Assembly: GCA_021741205.1 (NCBI GenBank)
Contig: JAIOYI010000007.1
Coordinates: forward strand, 78,773-142,772
Source: Emcibacter sp.
GTDB lineage: Bacteria > Pseudomonadota > Alphaproteobacteria > Sphingomonadales > Emcibacteraceae
Direction of reading: 5' to 3'
Length of the DNA: 64,000 nt
Of this stretch, positions 28,650-38,528 are shown one piece after another. Numbering within the stretch: position 1 is the first letter of the stretch; each line of letters starts with the position of its first letter. The translations under genes and the position numbers were made by a program. The notes under the pieces are model-generated. The model did no database searches. It was given only the letters and a program-made list of their open reading frames with translations, and was not told the DNA's origin.

Positions 28650-30029
28650 ATGAAGAAATATATAGTATCCGCCGTTGTATCCTTTGCAATGATCAGTGTT
28701 GCATTATTTGGTGCTACACCATCACAGAGCAAAAGTTCTGATACCTATAAACAACTCAATCTCTTTGGTGATGTTTTTGAAAAAATCCGTTCCCAATATG
28801 TCCGTGATGTTACGGATGAAGAACTGATTGAGGCGGCCATTAATGGAATGCTAAGCTCCCTTGACCCCCATTCTAGCTATCTTAATCCAAAGAATTTTGA
28901 AGATATGCAGACCCAAACCAAAGGTGAATACGGTGGACTTGGTATGGAAGTGACATTGGACAAAGGTGTCGTCAGAGTCGTGTCCCCTATTGATGATACC
29001 CCAGCAACACGGGCCGGAATACAGGCGGGTGATTATATTACCAAACTGGACGGCGAAGAAGTGATGGGCATGACCTTGAATGATGCGGTCTCGAAAATGA
29101 AGGGCAAGGTCGGAACAGATATTTTGATCACCGTTATTCGCCAAGGTGAAAAAGCACCCTTAGAAATAACCCTCACCCGTGATACCATTTCCTTGAAATC
29201 TGTCCGTTCTCATCTTGAAGGAGAGGTGGGATATTTGCGTATTGCTTCTTTCAGTGAAAAAACAGAAGAGGAATTAAGTGCCGCCTTGAAAAAAATCAAA
29301 GAAGAACTAGGCGACAATCTTCAAGGCATTGTTCTTGATCTGCGCAATAATCCCGGTGGTTTATTGAACCAGTCCATTGCCGTATCCAGTCTTTTTCTTG
29401 AACGAGGCGAGGTTGTTTCCACCCGCACAAGAAATGATGAAGAAATTCAGCGCTATCCCGCCCGCAAAGGCGATGCCATTGGCGGCAAACCCCTTGTAAT
29501 ACTTATCAATGGTGGTTCGGCATCGGCTTCTGAAATCGTTGCAGGTGCCTTACAGGATCACCGGCGCGCAGTTGTGGTCGGAACCCAGTCTTTTGGTAAA
29601 GGCTCTGTTCAGACCGTTATTCCACTGGGCATAAATGGTGCTATGCGTCTGACCACGGCCTATTATTTCACACCTTCTGGTAGCTCCATCCAAGGCGAAG
29701 GCATTACACCAGATGTTATTGTAGAACAAATCCGTTTTGATGCCGTTGAAAAAGAGGACAGACCTCGCCGCAGTGAGAGTGATTTAAGAGGTAGTCTTGC
29801 AAACCCAAATGCTATTAATAAAGAAGTAGAAGTAGAAGTAGAAGTAGAAGTAGAAAAAGAGAAAGAAGAAAAAACCCCTGGCACATCTCCAACCTCTGCT
29901 GCTCTGCCAAAAGATATTAAGGATAAGCCCGTGAAAAAGCCGTCTTTAACCACGGCCCAAGAGGACTATCAATTAAATTATGCCGTTAATCTTTTACATG
30001 GCATGGCAATCGCACGGAATGTGGAGTAA
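28650..30029 (+). CDS. ctpA: C-terminal processing peptidase CtpA (S41)
   Basis: A 459-residue periplasmic protease. Signal peptide about 1-27, N-terminal helical region, PDZ domain about 95-175, then the S41 protease domain. The catalytic pair is Ser292 (GGSASASEI) and Lys317 (SFGKGSVQ), with the family spacing of 25. Near residue 392 a hexanucleotide repeat encodes five Glu-Val pairs in a charged linker before the final helix. S41 proteases of this type trim cell-wall enzymes, which fits the neighbouring envC. Confidence 0.95.
   Translation: MKKYIVSAVVSFAMISVALFGATPSQSKSSDTYKQLNLFGDVFEKIRSQYVRDVTDEELIEAAINGMLSSLDPHSSYLNPKNFEDMQTQTKGEYGGLGMEVTLDKGVVRVVSPIDDTPATRAGIQAGDYITKLDGEEVMGMTLNDAVSKMKGKVGTDILITVIRQGEKAPLEITLTRDTISLKSVRSHLEGEVGYLRIASFSEKTEEELSAALKKIKEELGDNLQGIVLDLRNNPGGLLNQSIAVSSLFLERGEVVSTRTRNDEEIQRYPARKGDAIGGKPLVILINGGSASASEIVAGALQDHRRAVVVGTQSFGKGSVQTVIPLGINGAMRLTTAYYFTPSGSSIQGEGITPDVIVEQIRFDAVEKEDRPRRSESDLRGSLANPNAINKEVEVEVEVEVEKEKEEKTPGTSPTSAALPKDIKDKPVKKPSLTTAQEDYQLNYAVNLLHGMAIARNVE
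29823..29852 (+). repeat. In-frame GAAGTA x5 microsatellite in ctpA
   Basis: Five perfect copies of GAAGTA encode (Glu-Val)5 in the C-terminal linker of CtpA. Unit length is a multiple of three, so slippage changes linker length without breaking the frame. Confidence 0.97.
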
Positions 30030-30060
30030 CTCTAAGAATAGTATCTAACGTAATATTGTC

Positions 30061-31203
30061 ATGGAAAAGCAAGAAATGGATGAAGAAACGCCTGAACTGA
30101 CCAGTATAACACGCCGCAAGACCATCCGACCATTGGTAGCGGCTTGGACATTTGTTATTGTCACCTTAATAACTGGCTTCATATGGCTTTCTCTATCCCA
30201 TGACAATACCCCTACTACAGAAACAGAGGATGCTCATGCTGCAAAGTCTCATGATGAGCATTCCTCCTCTGACCCTAAGGCTGACGTTATCATTGCTGAA
30301 GACCTTCTCCATGATGATAAAGTCGCAGAGGTTACCCAACCAGAAGAGCCGCACGAGAAACCCCATGACAAAGAAATTGTCACCCATAACAGAGAAAGCC
30401 TCGCCAAGGCTCCAATAGATGGGTTATTTATAATGGGCGCAAATGGGCCACTTCCTGTGCTTGGCCCCGATTCAAAGGTTGCGTGGAAAGAATATGCCAA
30501 ACCCATAGAAATCACTGATGACAGACCCATGATCGCCGTAATCATCACGGGAATTGGGCTCAATAGCGCCTCTAGCGATATGGCCATTATGCGGTTACCC
30601 GAAGAAATTGACATGGGCTTTTCACCTTATGGTCGAAACTTACAGAATTGGATGGATAAGACACGGCAATATGGCCATGAATCTTTTTTGATGATTCCTA
30701 CCGAACCCATAAAATACCCAGAAAATGACCCAGGTCCCCATACGCTATTATCAGGAGTATCGACACGGGATAATCTCAAAAAACTCGACTGGTTACTGTC
30801 ACAAGTCACGGGCTATGTTGGGGTAATCAACGAAATGGGATCGAAACTCACCACATTAGAAGAAGACATGCTTCCTATTCTAACAGATTTAAATGATCGG
30901 GGATTAATGTTTTTGGATTCCCGCTCAAGCCGCTTTACGGTTGCGGCCAAACTGGCACGGCGAATTTCTATGCCCCGTGCGGTTAATAATATTTTTATTG
31001 ATAATATCAAAGGCAGCGTTGAAATTAACCAAAATCTTCTCCAACTTGAAAATACCGCACGAACCTACGGTGCTGCCATTGGCGTGGCCGAGGCTATCCC
31101 CTTAAGCATCACAGAAATCGAAAAATGGTCCAAAAACCTTGAGCAACGTGGCTTAAGGCTCGTCCCCATTACGGCGATTGCAAACCGACAACCCATCAAT
31201 TAA
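30061..31203 (+). CDS. Divergent polysaccharide deacetylase (YibQ/DUF610 family)
   Basis: A 380-residue protein: short cytoplasmic N-terminus, one transmembrane helix (about 30-48), an acidic/histidine-rich linker (about 53-115), and a divergent polysaccharide-deacetylase domain starting PMIAVIITGIGLNSAS. GFSPYGRNLQNWMDKTRQYGH and FLDSRSSRF are typical of the YibQ family. It normally sits with envC and ctpA, as here, and is presumed to act in the envelope; no substrate is known. Confidence 0.85.
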   Translation: MEKQEMDEETPELTSITRRKTIRPLVAAWTFVIVTLITGFIWLSLSHDNTPTTETEDAHAAKSHDEHSSSDPKADVIIAEDLLHDDKVAEVTQPEEPHEKPHDKEIVTHNRESLAKAPIDGLFIMGANGPLPVLGPDSKVAWKEYAKPIEITDDRPMIAVIITGIGLNSASSDMAIMRLPEEIDMGFSPYGRNLQNWMDKTRQYGHESFLMIPTEPIKYPENDPGPHTLLSGVSTRDNLKKLDWLLSQVTGYVGVINEMGSKLTTLEEDMLPILTDLNDRGLMFLDSRSSRFTVAAKLARRISMPRAVNNIFIDNIKGSVEINQNLLQLENTARTYGAAIGVAEAIPLSITEIEKWSKNLEQRGLRLVPITAIANRQPIN

Positions 31204-31241
31204 TATGACAGTAACTCTCTCTCAATAAACTGGTATCCCTT

Positions 31242-31718
31242 ATGACTAATCATTCTTCCACTCTGCCTTATCGTTCTTGTGTTGGGGTCATGTTATTAAA
31301 TAGGCAAGGCAAAGTTTTTGTCGCCAAGCGTATTGATACCATGGTCGAAGCATGGCAAATGCCCCAAGGTGGCATAGATAGCGGTGAAAATCCTGAAAAT
31401 GCGATTTTTCGTGAAATGATGGAAGAGATTGGCACAAGAAACGCTGAAATCATTCATGAAATGGACCCATGGCTTGCCTATGATTTGCCTGAACATTTGA
31501 TCGGAAAGGTTTGGAAGGGAAAATATCGTGGCCAGAAAATGAAATGGTATCTTATGCGATATTTAGGACAAGATAGCGATATTGACTTAAATACCCATCA
31601 CCCTGAATTTTCTGAATGGCAATGGATTAATATGGATGATCTTGTACATTCTATTGTTGACTTTAAGCGGCCCTTATATGCGCAATTGGTTGATCATTTT
31701 GGTCCATTAGTAAAATAA
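31242..31718 (+). CDS. rppH: RNA pyrophosphohydrolase
   Basis: A 158-residue Nudix hydrolase. The Nudix box spans 43-65 (GGIDSGENPENAIFREMMEE, then IG). YRSCVGVMLLN at the start and KGKYRGQKMKWYLMRY further on match RppH, which removes pyrophosphate from mRNA 5' ends and triggers RNase E decay. It closes the envC-ctpA-yibQ-rppH arrangement common in alphaproteobacteria. Confidence 0.94.
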   Translation: MTNHSSTLPYRSCVGVMLLNRQGKVFVAKRIDTMVEAWQMPQGGIDSGENPENAIFREMMEEIGTRNAEIIHEMDPWLAYDLPEHLIGKVWKGKYRGQKMKWYLMRYLGQDSDIDLNTHHPEFSEWQWINMDDLVHSIVDFKRPLYAQLVDHFGPLVK

Positions 31719-31732
31719 AGAGATCCCAATTC

Positions 31733-32593
31733 ATGACCTTTGAATGCACCAAACTCAATATTTTTTCATCCCTACAACAGGCCTATAGATGTTTATGGCA
31801 ATATAAAACGCAGCATGTGATGATCTCCCTTACCGCTGCCCTTCCCTTTTGTCTGGCGGGATTTTTGGGCTATCTTGATCCCCTCCTTTCCCTATCACAC
31901 AAAGAGGGAACCATGCCGGAAGGCTTTAACCTCGCATTTATCATCTTTATTCTAACCACATTTATTTGGATTATTCCCGTCATCATTCTATGGCACAGAT
32001 TATATCTTTTGGGGCCTGAACATTTATTCAGAAAAAAAATATGGCCCCTGATTACCCGCACTTTAAGAGTATTGGCGAAATCACTGATTTTTTTAGGTAT
32101 AGGATTTATTGCTGCCGCAACAATTACGGCCGCTATATTATATCTTAGGATCATGAGTGAATCTGCTGATATGAAGGGTACCATCACAGAAATGGGACAC
32201 TCAGAATATGTTCTCTATGTCGTTGGATTACTTGTTCTATTAACTTTTCTGATGGTTGTAGCCCTCCGATTAAGCATGGCCTTTTCCGCCTTATCCATTG
32301 GCAAGACATTAGGCTTCACCACATCATGGCGCATAACACGCAAAAACACTTTTCGCATGCTCATTGCGACTTTACTGGGTATCATACCTTTGCTTGGGAT
32401 AAATATATTTATTTTATGGGCCATAAAATATTTCTTTTTTGTGGATATTTTGTCAGGCACGGCGGAGAATATCACTCTGATTTATATTTTTGTGCTGTTG
32501 TTCTCTCCAATCTTAAGCCTACCCATTGCCCTATTATGTTCCCTTACAACAAGATTTTATCGTCATTGTGGCTGTGAGATGTTAAAGAAATAA
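31733..32593 (+). CDS. Integral membrane protein of unknown function
   Basis: A 286-residue protein with about six hydrophobic segments (near 28-48, 67-87, 112-135, 155-178, 207-232 and 247-268). A cytoplasmic-looking N-terminus contains LQQAYRCLWQYKTQH. I do not recognise a defined family or catalytic motif. It follows rppH after 14 bases and precedes the DUF2461 gene by 24, so it is probably read from the same transcript. Confidence 0.7.
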   Translation: MTFECTKLNIFSSLQQAYRCLWQYKTQHVMISLTAALPFCLAGFLGYLDPLLSLSHKEGTMPEGFNLAFIIFILTTFIWIIPVIILWHRLYLLGPEHLFRKKIWPLITRTLRVLAKSLIFLGIGFIAAATITAAILYLRIMSESADMKGTITEMGHSEYVLYVVGLLVLLTFLMVVALRLSMAFSALSIGKTLGFTTSWRITRKNTFRMLIATLLGIIPLLGINIFILWAIKYFFFVDILSGTAENITLIYIFVLLFSPILSLPIALLCSLTTRFYRHCGCEMLKK

Positions 32594-32617
32594 AAACGGC
32601 AAAAAAGGACGCATAAA

Positions 32618-33313
32618 ATGACAGAGCAATTTAACGGTTTTGATCAAAATTTCTGGCAGTTTTTTAGTACCCTTAAACATAATAACAATAGAGAATGGTT
32701 CGCCGTCAACAAAGACCGCTATCATAATCATGTGGTTGCCCCCATCAGCGCCTTCATCGCGGACATCGCTCCCGCCTTGCAAGAAATATCCCCTCATTAT
32801 AATGCCGACCCACGACCCCATAAAGGGTCAATGTTTCGCATATATCGTGATGTGCGTTTTGCAAAAGACGGCAAACCCTATAAGGAACATGCCGCCGTCC
32901 AGTTCCGTCACAGATTGGGCAAGGACGCCCATGCCCCTGGATTTTACGTTCATCTCGAAGAGGGCAATATTCGTTACGGCGGCGGTATTTGGGTGCCACC
33001 CAGTGATGTGCTTTTAAAGATCAGGGAACGTATCGCTTATTATCCCGAAAAATGGCAATCCGTCATCGAAGATAAAGACTTTATCAAGAATTTCAAGACC
33101 ATAAGGGGCGATAGCCTCATACGGCCACCGCGTGGTTTTGACGCAAGCAATCCCCATATAGAGGACATTAAACGCAAAAGCTTTTTTGCCATGAAAGAAG
33201 GTACCCTCGCAAGCGCAAAATCAGCAGATTTTGTGGATGAGGTGATAGAGAGCTTTGAGGCCGCAAGCCCGCTCATGTGTTTTATTTCCGATGCGGTTGA
33301 TGTGGCCTTTTAA
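32618..33313 (+). CDS. DUF2461 / TIGR02453 family protein
   Basis: A 231-residue cytoplasmic protein. NREWFAVNKDRYHNHVVAP near the start, FRIYRDVRFAKDGKPYKEH and GFYVHLEEGNIRYGGGIWVP are the conserved blocks of DUF2461. Biochemical function is unknown. AAGGAC lies 11 bases before the ATG. The gene ends in a hairpin terminator shared with the convergent atp operon. Confidence 0.87.
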   Translation: MTEQFNGFDQNFWQFFSTLKHNNNREWFAVNKDRYHNHVVAPISAFIADIAPALQEISPHYNADPRPHKGSMFRIYRDVRFAKDGKPYKEHAAVQFRHRLGKDAHAPGFYVHLEEGNIRYGGGIWVPPSDVLLKIRERIAYYPEKWQSVIEDKDFIKNFKTIRGDSLIRPPRGFDASNPHIEDIKRKSFFAMKEGTLASAKSADFVDEVIESFEAASPLMCFISDAVDVAF

Positions 33314-33320
33314 AGCAACA

Positions 33321-33354
33321 AAAAACCCCACGAAAATTAATGCGCGGGGTTTTT
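33321..33354. terminator. Bidirectional terminator between DUF2461 gene and atpC
   Basis: AAAAACCCC (33321-33329) pairs with GGGGTTTTT (33346-33354), with CG/CG pairing inside around one mismatch. A-run and T-run on opposite sides allow termination of both the rightward DUF2461 transcript and the leftward atp operon. Confidence 0.85.
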
Positions 33355-33375
33355 ATGAAAACAATATTGTTTTTA

Positions 33376-33783
33376 CTAAGCAACCAGATCAAGAACATCC
33401 AGAATTTCAACCAGACGATCCCGAACTTTGTTCGCATCGGCCAATTGTTGTTCATTTTTAGCGTCGGCCACATCTTCGTTGGCATTCTTAAGATCGGCCT
33501 CTAATGCTGCACGATCAATATCCGCCATGGGTGTTGCTTCTTCGGCCAGAATGGTCAAACCATTGGGATTAACCTCGGCAAAACCACCCCGTACCAACAG
33601 ATCCTGTACATCATCACCGTCATAAACATGCAAAATGCCTGTACGTAATGTGGACACGGCTGGTGCATGATTGATCAAGACACCGAAATCACCCTCAACA
33701 CCCGGTACAACCACCATATCCACATCAGAGGATATCAAAAGTCTTTCTGGTGATACCAGTTCGAAATGTAATTTTTCCGCCAT
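33376..33783 (-). CDS. atpC: ATP synthase F1 subunit epsilon
   Basis: A 135-residue protein with the N-terminal beta-sandwich (MAEKLHFELVSPERLLISSD, then VPGVEGDFGVLINHAP) and a C-terminal helical hairpin (about 90-130) that can inhibit the enzyme. Last gene of the leftward atpHAGDC operon; 23 bases separate it from atpD. Confidence 0.96.
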   Translation of the reverse strand: MAEKLHFELVSPERLLISSDVDMVVVPGVEGDFGVLINHAPAVSTLRTGILHVYDGDDVQDLLVRGGFAEVNPNGLTILAEEATPMADIDRAALEADLKNANEDVADAKNEQQLADANKVRDRLVEILDVLDLVA

Positions 33784-33806
33784 TTCTATACCTTTATAGC
33801 TCTAGC

Positions 33807-35237
<1,431 letters not shown>

Positions 35238-35266
35238 TCAACTCTCGTTTAATGTCTTCGTCTAGA

Positions 35267-36145
35267 TCAGATAGCTTCTGCACCTGAAATAATTTCAATT
35301 AATTCATTGGTTATAACGGCCTGACGGGTACGGTTATACGTCGTCCGGAGACTGTCAATCATTTCACCAGCGTTACGGGTTGCATTATCCATAGCCGTCA
35401 TACGCGAACCTTGTTCACTGGCCGCATTTTCAAGCAATGCCCTAAACAGTTGGACGCCAACATTACGGGGCAATAAGGCCTCCAATATTTCTGTCTCATC
35501 CGGTTCATAGTCATAGGCCCCACCCCCAAGATCAACAACCTTATCCGCATCAAAAGACGCCGGAATCATTTGTTGATCGGTTACAATCTGGGTAAGGGCG
35601 GACTGGAATTTAGCATAGAACAAAGTGCAAACATCAAATTCGCCCCGTTCAAAGGCAGCCAAAAGATAGTCCGCAACGGGCATGGCATCGGAAAAACCGA
35701 GACGCTTCACATGGGACATATCAAAATGTTTAATCATGCGGCTTTTATAGTCACGGCGCAGCGAGGCTGCCCCCTTTTTGCCGATAGTCACTATCTTAAC
35801 ATCTTTTCCTTCGGCAAGTAGGCGCGCGATCTTAAGTCTGGCTCCTTTAACGATATTGGTGTTAAAGCCACCGCAAAGGCCACGCTCCGAGGTCGCAACA
35901 ACCACAAGATAAACATCATCCTTGCCCGTTCCGCCAAGAAGTTTCGGACCACCAACTTGACCAACCATGCTTGAGGCCAGTGATGCCAAAACGCTTTCCA
36001 TACGTTCCGCATAGGGACGTGCTGCTTCTGCTGCTTCCTGCGCACGGCGTAACTTTGATGCCGCAACCATTTTCATGGCCTTGGTGATCTTTTGCGTGCT
36101 TTGAACGCTTGCGATACGGTTTCTAAGATCTTTAAGGTTAGCCAT
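35267..36145 (-). CDS. atpG: ATP synthase F1 subunit gamma
   Basis: The 292-residue central rotor shaft. N-terminal helix [20 protein letters not shown], the GGFNTN segment after SERGLCG, and the C-terminal helix [19 protein letters not shown] are conserved. It lies between atpA and atpD as usual. Confidence 0.97.
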   Translation of the reverse strand: MANLKDLRNRIASVQSTQKITKAMKMVAASKLRRAQEAAEAARPYAERMESVLASLASSMVGQVGGPKLLGGTGKDDVYLVVVATSERGLCGGFNTNIVKGARLKIARLLAEGKDVKIVTIGKKGAASLRRDYKSRMIKHFDMSHVKRLGFSDAMPVADYLLAAFERGEFDVCTLFYAKFQSALTQIVTDQQMIPASFDADKVVDLGGGAYDYEPDETEILEALLPRNVGVQLFRALLENAASEQGSRMTAMDNATRNAGEMIDSLRTTYNRTRQAVITNELIEIISGAEAI

Positions 36146-36183
36146 ACTGACTTTTCCTAAAATTTACTTTATTTAAAATTCAC

Positions 36184-37713
36184 CTAAACAAAATTTTTCA
36201 CAAAATTTGCCAGTATCTCTTTCAGCTTGGTTTCAACTTCACCTGAAACCTTGCCTTCTGTATTAATGCTGTTCAGGACATCTGAATGTTTTGAATGCAT
36301 TTCTGCAATAAAGGTTTCTTCAAAACGTCCAATATCAGCAACCGCCACCTTATCCAAATAGCCCTTCACACCAGAGAAGATGGAAACCACCTGTTCTGCA
36401 ACGGACATTGGTGAATATTGTGCCTGTTTCAACAGTTCCGTAAGGCGCGCACCACGGTTCAGCAATTGTTGGGTCGCCGCATCAAGGTCGGAACCAAACT
36501 GAGCAAATGCTGCCATTTCGCGGTACTGCGCAAGTTCCAGCTTAATGGAACCAGAAACCTGTTTCATGGCCTTTGTCTGAGCAGATGATCCCACACGAGA
36601 CACGGAAAGACCCACGTTAATGGCCGGACGAATACCTTGATAGAATAATTCAGTTTCAAGGAATATCTGACCATCGGTGATAGAAATCACGTTTGTCGGA
36701 ATATAGGCAGACACGTCACCAGCCTGTGTTTCAATGATCGGCAAAGCCGTCAAAGATCCCGCACCGTTGGCATCGTTCATTTTCGCCGCACGTTCAAGCA
36801 AGCGTGAATGAAGATAAAACACGTCACCGGGATAAGCTTCACGACCAGGCGGACGACGAAGCAGCAATGACATCTGACGATAAGCCACAGCCTGTTTTGA
36901 CAAGTCATCATGAACAATAACCGCATGCATACCATTGTCACGGAAAAATTCGCCCATGGCAGTACCCGTATAAGGAGCCAAGAATTGTAGCGGAGCAGGC
37001 TCGGATGCGGTTGCGGCAACAATGATGGAATATTCCATAGCGCCGCGTTCTTCCAATGCCTTTACGATCTGGGCAACGGTTGAACGTTTTTGCCCGATAG
37101 CAACATAAATACAATAAAGTTTCTTGCCTTCGTCATCACCAGCATTAATGGTTTTCTGGTTAAGAAAAGTATCAATGGCAACAGCCGTTTTACCCGTTTG
37201 GCGGTCACCAATGATCAATTCACGTTGGCCACGTCCAATGGGAACCAAGCTATCAATAGCCTTAAGACCTGTTTGAACGGGTTCATGAACAGATTTACGC
37301 GGGATAATACCAGGAGCCTTCACTTCAACACGGGTCCGTTTAACATCCGTTAAAGGCCCCTTACCGTCAATGGGGTTACCAAGCGCATCAACAACACGAC
37401 CAAGCAGACCACGACCAACAGGAACGTCCACAATGTTACCGGTACGTTTAACCGTGTCGCCTTCTTTAATGTCACGGTCAGATCCGAAAATCACAACCCC
37501 CACATTATCGGCTTCAAGGTTAAGGGCCATACCCATAATCTTACCAGGGAATTCGACCATTTCACCGGCCTGAACATTGTCAAGGCCGTAAACACGGGCA
37601 ATACCGTCCCCGACTGACAGAACCTTACCAACTTCTGAAACTTCTGCTTCCTCACCAAAATTGGTGATTTGCTCTTTCAGGATCTTAGATATTTCCGCTG
37701 CACGGATGTCCAT
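36184..37713 (-). CDS. atpA: ATP synthase F1 subunit alpha
   Basis: The 509-residue regulatory nucleotide-binding subunit with P-loop GDRQTGKT at 169-176 and the [18 protein letters not shown] block. The ATG overlaps the atpH stop by 1 base. Length and conservation are normal. Confidence 0.98.
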   Translation of the reverse strand: MDIRAAEISKILKEQITNFGEEAEVSEVGKVLSVGDGIARVYGLDNVQAGEMVEFPGKIMGMALNLEADNVGVVIFGSDRDIKEGDTVKRTGNIVDVPVGRGLLGRVVDALGNPIDGKGPLTDVKRTRVEVKAPGIIPRKSVHEPVQTGLKAIDSLVPIGRGQRELIIGDRQTGKTAVAIDTFLNQKTINAGDDEGKKLYCIYVAIGQKRSTVAQIVKALEERGAMEYSIIVAATASEPAPLQFLAPYTGTAMGEFFRDNGMHAVIVHDDLSKQAVAYRQMSLLLRRPPGREAYPGDVFYLHSRLLERAAKMNDANGAGSLTALPIIETQAGDVSAYIPTNVISITDGQIFLETELFYQGIRPAINVGLSVSRVGSSAQTKAMKQVSGSIKLELAQYREMAAFAQFGSDLDAATQQLLNRGARLTELLKQAQYSPMSVAEQVVSIFSGVKGYLDKVAVADIGRFEETFIAEMHSKHSDVLNSINTEGKVSGEVETKLKEILANFVKNFV

Positions 37714-38297
37714 TATCCAACCTCTTTCATTAATTCTTCAAGATTAGCGAGTTTAGTCGTCAGTGACGAATCAATCATGCGAGAACCAATTTTGACAACC
37801 ATTCCTCCAAGGAGACCTTCGTCAAGATTCGTTTCCACATTCACGTCACTGCCGACCATTGATTTTAGTTTAGCTTTTAGCGCATCAAGTTGAGTTTTGG
37901 TTAACTTATGCGCTGTGACAACAGAGGCACTCACTTCACCATTATGATGACTGAGAATTCTGTTAAATTCAGATATAATATTTTCCAGCTGATCCAATCG
38001 GCCATTATGCGCCACAACACCGATGAAATTCGCCACCAGCTTATCAAGCTTTGCGGTTTTAACCACAGCCGCCATTGCGCGGCCCTTTTCTTCGGAAGAA
38101 AAAACGGGATTTAAGGTAAGCCCTTTAAGATCCTTGCTCTCCTGAAGTAACGCCCGAAGAGCACCCATATCCTTTGCTACTTTATCCAGCAGCTTTGCAT
38201 CCAACCCCAACTCAAACAATGCAATAGCATAACGGCCTGCAAGTCCAGAAATTGTCAGGTTTTCAGAAACAATTTTAGAAGCCATATCAGAGGGCAA
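37713..38297 (-). CDS. atpH: ATP synthase F1 subunit delta
   Basis: The 194-residue stator subunit (OSCP homologue): helical N-terminal domain with [15 protein letters not shown] and C-terminal [19 protein letters not shown]. Two starts are possible. The TTG at 38297 has AAGGAAAG at good spacing; the ATG at 38285 ([11 protein letters not shown]) looks more like family N-termini but lacks a nearby ribosome-binding site. First gene of the F1 operon; the F0 genes are not here, as is usual in alphaproteobacteria. Confidence 0.93.
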   Translation of the reverse strand: MPSDMASKIVSENLTISGLAGRYAIALFELGLDAKLLDKVAKDMGALRALLQESKDLKGLTLNPVFSSEEKGRAMAAVVKTAKLDKLVANFIGVVAHNGRLDQLENIISEFNRILSHHNGEVSASVVTAHKLTKTQLDALKAKLKSMVGSDVNVETNLDEGLLGGMVVKIGSRMIDSSLTTKLANLEELMKEVG

Positions 38298-38481
38298 CGT
38301 TCTTTCCTTAAAGTTTGTTTTGGCACCAAATCATTTTTAACTATTTTCATATAAAAAACACGGTATAAAATGACAAGATATATTTTTGTTGGGGGATACC
38401 TAGCACAGTGATCTGCATACTTCAAGACAGCAAATTGGTAACTTGATTTTTTTTTGTGCCCGATGCAAATTAAAATCCACC

Positions 38482-38521
38482 ATAAGGACGGTAAAAGTCC
38501 TTATATTCTATAAAAAAGGAC
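38482..38521 (+). promoter_or_regulatory. Hairpin that can compete for the ribosome-binding site of the next gene
   Basis: ATAAGGAC (38482-38489) pairs with GTCCTTAT (38497-38504) around a 7-base loop. The ribosome-binding site of the next gene, AAGGAC (38516-38521), is identical to the left arm, so the right arm could pair with it instead. With the 8-bp upstream hairpin formed the site is free; with the 6-bp alternative it is masked. The pairing is read directly; regulation is inference. Confidence 0.45.
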
Positions 38522-38528
38522 CTGTTAA

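Noticed and set aside
38298..38528. Lasso-peptide or other precursor peptide before the asparagine-synthetase-like gene
   Set aside because: The only ATG-started frame I saw near 38370 gives about 13 residues and has no leader/core features; no lasso protease gene is near.
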